Source: Lachnospiraceae bacterium
GTDB taxonomy: Bacteria > Bacillota > Clostridia > Lachnospirales > Lachnospiraceae
Direction of reading: 5' to 3'
Assembly: GCA_029062895.1 (NCBI GenBank)
Contig: JAIDPF010000071.1
Location: 1-64,000 of the forward strand
Length of the DNA: 64,000 nt
The position numbers and the translations under genes are program-made. Below the pieces are notes generated by a model. The model was not told the DNA's origin and ran no database searches. It saw only the letters and a program-made list of their open reading frames with translations. Positions 59,394-64,000 of the stretch are shown here, piece after piece (the first letter of the stretch is position 1; each line of letters starts with the position of its first letter).

Positions 59394-60329
59394 ATGGGAA
59401 AGAGGATTTTGGTGACCGGAGGAGCGGGATTTTTAGGAGCCCATCTTTGTGAACGGTTGATTAAAGAGGGGAATGATGTGATCTGTCTGGACAATCTGTT
59501 TACCGGAAATAAAGATAATATCCGTCATCTGCTGGGAAATCAGTATTTTGAATTTATCCGGCATGATATTGTTCAATCGATTATTTTGGAGGTGGATCAG
59601 ATCTATAATCTGGCATGCCCCGCCAGCCCGATCCATTATCAGTACAATCCAATCAAGACGACGAAAACCAGCGTCTTGGGAGCTATGAATATGCTGGGAC
59701 TAGCCAAAAGAGTACATGCAAGGATCCTACAGGCATCTACCTCAGAGGTGTATGGCGATCCGGAGGTGCATCCGCAGCCGGAGAGTTACCGGGGATGCGT
59801 CAATCCTATCGGGATTCGTTCCTGCTATGACGAGGGAAAACGTGTGGCGGAGACTTTGTTTTTTGATTATCATCGTATGCATGGGGTAGAGATCAAAGTA
59901 ATGCGTATCTTTAATACCTATGGACCGAAAATGCACCCATCAGACGGGCGCGTGGTATCTAATTTTATTGTGCAGGCGCTCAGGGGGGATGATATTACGA
60001 TCTATGGCGATGGAAGCCAGACAAGGAGTTTCTGCTATGTCGATGACCTGATTGAAGGAATGGTTCGGCTGATGAATTCCAGAGCGGAGTTTACTGGACC
60101 GGTGAATATTGGGAATCCCAGTGAGTTTACGATCAAACAGCTGGCAGAGCTGGTCATAAAGCTGACCGGCAGCAGTTCAAAGCTAGTATATCGGCCTTTG
60201 CCTTCAGATGATCCATTGCAGCGCAAGCCTGTTATTGATCTTGCTAAGAAAGAACTGGATTGGGAACCCACCGTACCTCTGGAGGAAGGACTGCTGAAAA
60301 CAATAGAGTATTTTAAAACAATACAATGA
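59394..60329 (+). CDS. UDP-glucuronate decarboxylase-like SDR (UDP-xylose synthase family)
   Basis: [17 protein letters not shown]...[35 protein letters not shown]...[39 protein letters not shown]. Confidence 0.93.
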   Translation: MGKRILVTGGAGFLGAHLCERLIKEGNDVICLDNLFTGNKDNIRHLLGNQYFEFIRHDIVQSIILEVDQIYNLACPASPIHYQYNPIKTTKTSVLGAMNMLGLAKRVHARILQASTSEVYGDPEVHPQPESYRGCVNPIGIRSCYDEGKRVAETLFFDYHRMHGVEIKVMRIFNTYGPKMHPSDGRVVSNFIVQALRGDDITIYGDGSQTRSFCYVDDLIEGMVRLMNSRAEFTGPVNIGNPSEFTIKQLAELVIKLTGSSSKLVYRPLPSDDPLQRKPVIDLAKKELDWEPTVPLEEGLLKTIEYFKTIQ

Positions 60330-60349
60330 GTATAAGAGAATAATGAACC

Positions 60350-62386
60350 ATGTTAAATGAGCTGAGATGTCAAATCCTAAATACGGAGATTTCTGTGGTC
60401 ACTGTGGAAGATGCAGTGACCTTTTTGGCTGGGAACGATCAGGAAAAAAAGGGGCAGTATGTATGTAACGTCAGTGTAGATGATGTAATGTATGCAAGAA
60501 AAAATGCGGAATATCAGGAGCTAATTAATCAGGCTGCCCTTACGCTGCCCAACAGCCATCAGATCTCATCGGAGATGCATTTTCAGGGATATCCCCGTGC
60601 GGAGAGAATTGATGTGGTGGATTTGATGGAGCGGGTACTTAAAGCGAGCGAAGAAAAACCGGGATGCAGTCATTGTTTTGTGTGGTCTTCCGGTTATGGA
60701 AGTTTGGAAGACGGCAGTCTTATGAAGGAATGTCTTTTCGAAAAATTAAAGACGGAATATCCCCATGCCGTTATAGCCGGTGGATGGGAATATAATGACA
60801 GGTCGATTGATGACAAAGATATCCTATCGGAATATATCAAAGATTCCGGGGCGGATATCATATGGATCGCCATGCCGTCACCGATGCAGGAGAAGTGGAT
60901 GGCAGCGCATCGGGGGATGTTTGACGGTATTATGGTGGGAGTAGATTATGGACTGAATGTCTACTGCAACACTAAAAGAAAACTTCAGAAGGAAGGGAAA
61001 AAAGGATTTCTTTATTGGAGCCATTATATCATCAGCCGGTGCAGGCAGCTTCCCCAAGGGTATATTCGGATGAACCTATGCTACATATGGTTGACCGGAA
61101 AGAAATTTATTCTCAGGACGTTATGCTGGGCTCCCGCCCTTGCGACAATCATTGTCATATTTATCCTATCATCGCAGAATGGCGTAGCGTCAGGAGATAC
61201 CAGCAGGAAATTGACGATGGGACTGCTTCATCTGATGGCGGGGGAAAGTGCCTATGTTACTGCTTCAAAGCTGTCTGCAATCGAAGCGTTGGATGCACTG
61301 ATCAGGATGATCGCTCATATTGGCGAATATGCTTTTCTGGCGCTTATGATCGGCTTTGCTGTTACCGTAAACGGATTCAGCGGTAAGATACGTATGTTTT
61401 ATATGTGTTTTCTGGGAATGTGCGTGGCTGTTGCAGATGAATTTTTTCAGATTTTTGTTCCGGGACGTTATGGCGATCTGAAGGATATAGCGTTTGATTC
61501 CGTTGGCATTATTGCGACGGCAGTGTTGCTTTACATCGGAAGCAGGCAATTTAAAAAACGGAAAACGGCTCGTGGGGATGAAGAAAAGGTTCCAATTGTC
61601 ACGCGCCGTAAGTTTATGAATCTCTGTCTGGACGATATCACATTTGAGGAGGCGGTCCGTCAAATCGGTGTTCTGGCATGTACAGAGGGGAAACATTATG
61701 TGGTAACGCCCAATGTAGATCATGTGGTAAAGATCGAAAAGGATCTGGAATTTAGAAAAATCTATGAGGAAGCGGATCTGATTTTAACAGATGGGACGCC
61801 TCTTATGTGGATTGCGGAATCTCTGGGATGTCCGATCAAGGAGAAGATCCCGGGAGCGGATATGCTTCCAAAGGTCTGTGAGATGGCGGCAAAAGAAGGA
61901 CATACCATGTTTTTATTTGGAGCAGCGAAAGGTGTGGCAGAGGAGGCAAAGCGTAAGCTTACCAAAAAATATCCGGGACTTAAGATCGTGGGTTCGTATT
62001 CTCCGCCGATGGGCTTTGAACGGGATAAAAAGGAAGTGGATAAAGCAATCCGGATCATCAATCAGAAGAAACCGCAGATCCTTGTTGTCGGACTGGGCGC
62101 TCCGAAACAGGAGAAATTTATCTATCAGTACCGGGAGAAGATGGATTTTCATGTGGCGCTTCCCTTTGGCGCGGCGATTGATTTTGAAGCCGGGATGGTA
62201 AAACGTGCTCCGCTTTGGATGCGAAGGCTTGGGTTGGAGTGGCTTTTCCGCTTTTTTCAAGAGCCGGGAAGACTGTTTAGAAGATATTTTATAGACGACA
62301 TGAAGATCTTTTGGCTGGCGTGGAAATACCGGTATGAAATCATCCGTCTTTGGGATGATTCGACAGAAAAAAAGAAGGAATTGTAG
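60350..62386 (+). CDS. Three-domain fusion: degenerate WecG/TagA-like, VanZ-like membrane domain, intact WecG/TagA glycosyltransferase
   Basis: N-term YVCNVSVDDVMYARKNAEYQELINQAALTLPNSHQI and IAMPSPMQEKWM; middle WAPALATIIVIFILSSQNG...HIGEYAFLALMIG...ADEFFQIFVPGRYGDLKDIAFDSVG; C-term TPNVDHVVKIEKDLEFRKIYEEADLILTDGTPL...GLGAPKQEKFI. Confidence 0.88.
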   Translation: MLNELRCQILNTEISVVTVEDAVTFLAGNDQEKKGQYVCNVSVDDVMYARKNAEYQELINQAALTLPNSHQISSEMHFQGYPRAERIDVVDLMERVLKASEEKPGCSHCFVWSSGYGSLEDGSLMKECLFEKLKTEYPHAVIAGGWEYNDRSIDDKDILSEYIKDSGADIIWIAMPSPMQEKWMAAHRGMFDGIMVGVDYGLNVYCNTKRKLQKEGKKGFLYWSHYIISRCRQLPQGYIRMNLCYIWLTGKKFILRTLCWAPALATIIVIFILSSQNGVASGDTSRKLTMGLLHLMAGESAYVTASKLSAIEALDALIRMIAHIGEYAFLALMIGFAVTVNGFSGKIRMFYMCFLGMCVAVADEFFQIFVPGRYGDLKDIAFDSVGIIATAVLLYIGSRQFKKRKTARGDEEKVPIVTRRKFMNLCLDDITFEEAVRQIGVLACTEGKHYVVTPNVDHVVKIEKDLEFRKIYEEADLILTDGTPLMWIAESLGCPIKEKIPGADMLPKVCEMAAKEGHTMFLFGAAKGVAEEAKRKLTKKYPGLKIVGSYSPPMGFERDKKEVDKAIRIINQKKPQILVVGLGAPKQEKFIYQYREKMDFHVALPFGAAIDFEAGMVKRAPLWMRRLGLEWLFRFFQEPGRLFRRYFIDDMKIFWLAWKYRYEIIRLWDDSTEKKKEL

Positions 62387-62581
62387 CAAGGAAAGTCAAT
62401 TATTGTCAGATGATATCACTTTTTGCAGATAAAAGAAATAAGGATTTGAGTGGATTTGATTGCAAAATGTAGTCGTTTTTTGTAATCTATATATTGACAT
62501 TCAAAACAAATAAAGCGCGACAAGCGTGAGTTGGGATGCAAATGAGATAAGCTACATGCAGAGAAGGGAGTAAGGCAGGAA

Positions 62582-62836
62582 ATGATATACATGCATTATT
62601 GCAAAAATTGTAATTTTTTACATATGTTAAGCGGACACCGGACTATCTGTCCGGGCTGTGGAGAATCTTTGACAGAGTTAAAAATCGATTATCTGGATTA
62701 TTATCAGATGGATCAGGCGGACAGGCATCTGTTATTAAAACGTTGCAATGATCCGACCGAACTGAAGGAGTTAACGTTTGTGTATAAAAAGCATAAATTT
62801 AGTAAATGGTATAAAGAAGGAAGAAGCCGAAGGTAG
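62582..62836 (+). CDS. Small zinc-ribbon protein (84 aa)
   Basis: YCKNCNFLHMLSGHRTICPGCGESL double CxxC; short but preceded by aggcaggaa. Confidence 0.6.
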   Translation: MIYMHYCKNCNFLHMLSGHRTICPGCGESLTELKIDYLDYYQMDQADRHLLLKRCNDPTELKELTFVYKKHKFSKWYKEGRSRR

Positions 62837-62844
62837 TTTGGGTG

Positions 62845-62873
62845 TTTACATTATGGTATTTTATGGATATAAT
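62845..62873 (+). promoter_or_regulatory. Sigma-A-type promoter upstream of gmd (TTTACA-N17-TATAAT)
   Basis: tttacattatggtattttatggatataat. Confidence 0.7.
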
Positions 62874-62953
62874 GAATAAAGCGTTATACGTTTAGAAGAA
62901 TATTCAGAATAAGATCATTTCAGCAGAACCGAAAGATGATCAATTTTAGATGA

Positions 62954-64000
<1,047 letters not shown>

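Overview
The window is almost entirely one very large cell-surface polysaccharide locus. Codon usage and gene families suggest a Lachnospiraceae-type Firmicute; this is inference only. It carries about 55 genes, all on the + strand except one acetyltransferase. Contents: about 34 glycosyltransferase-like ORFs; two priming phosphoglycosyltransferases (670-2118, 53484-54905); two PglK/MsbA-like ABC exporters; at least five GT-C-like membrane proteins and three polyprenyl-phosphate sugar synthase-like GT2s, arranged in adjacent pairs; nucleotide-sugar enzymes (UDP-HexNAc dehydrogenase, UDP-GlcNAc 4-epimerase, UDP-GlcA decarboxylase, and a GDP-mannose 4,6-dehydratase that runs off the right edge and is absent from the ORF track). 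Three fucosyltransferases are present (two GT11, one GT10). There is also an AsnB-type amidotransferase, an MBOAT plus SGNH-like pair, and an FkbH/ACP/MaoC/SDR mini acyl-ACP cassette. Most notable: (1) the acyl-ACP cassette, which looks like an undescribed carbohydrate-acylation module; (2) a 678-aa fusion of degenerate TagA/WecG-like, VanZ and intact TagA/WecG domains; (3) two families of ~141-142 bp palindromic intergenic elements, each in two copies tens of kb apart, with compensatory base-pair changes in their stems; (4) a recurrent hairpin plus 'GGAAAGGCATGGTTATTA' junction box just upstream of several cassette genes. Family assignments are from reading the translations; no database search was possible.
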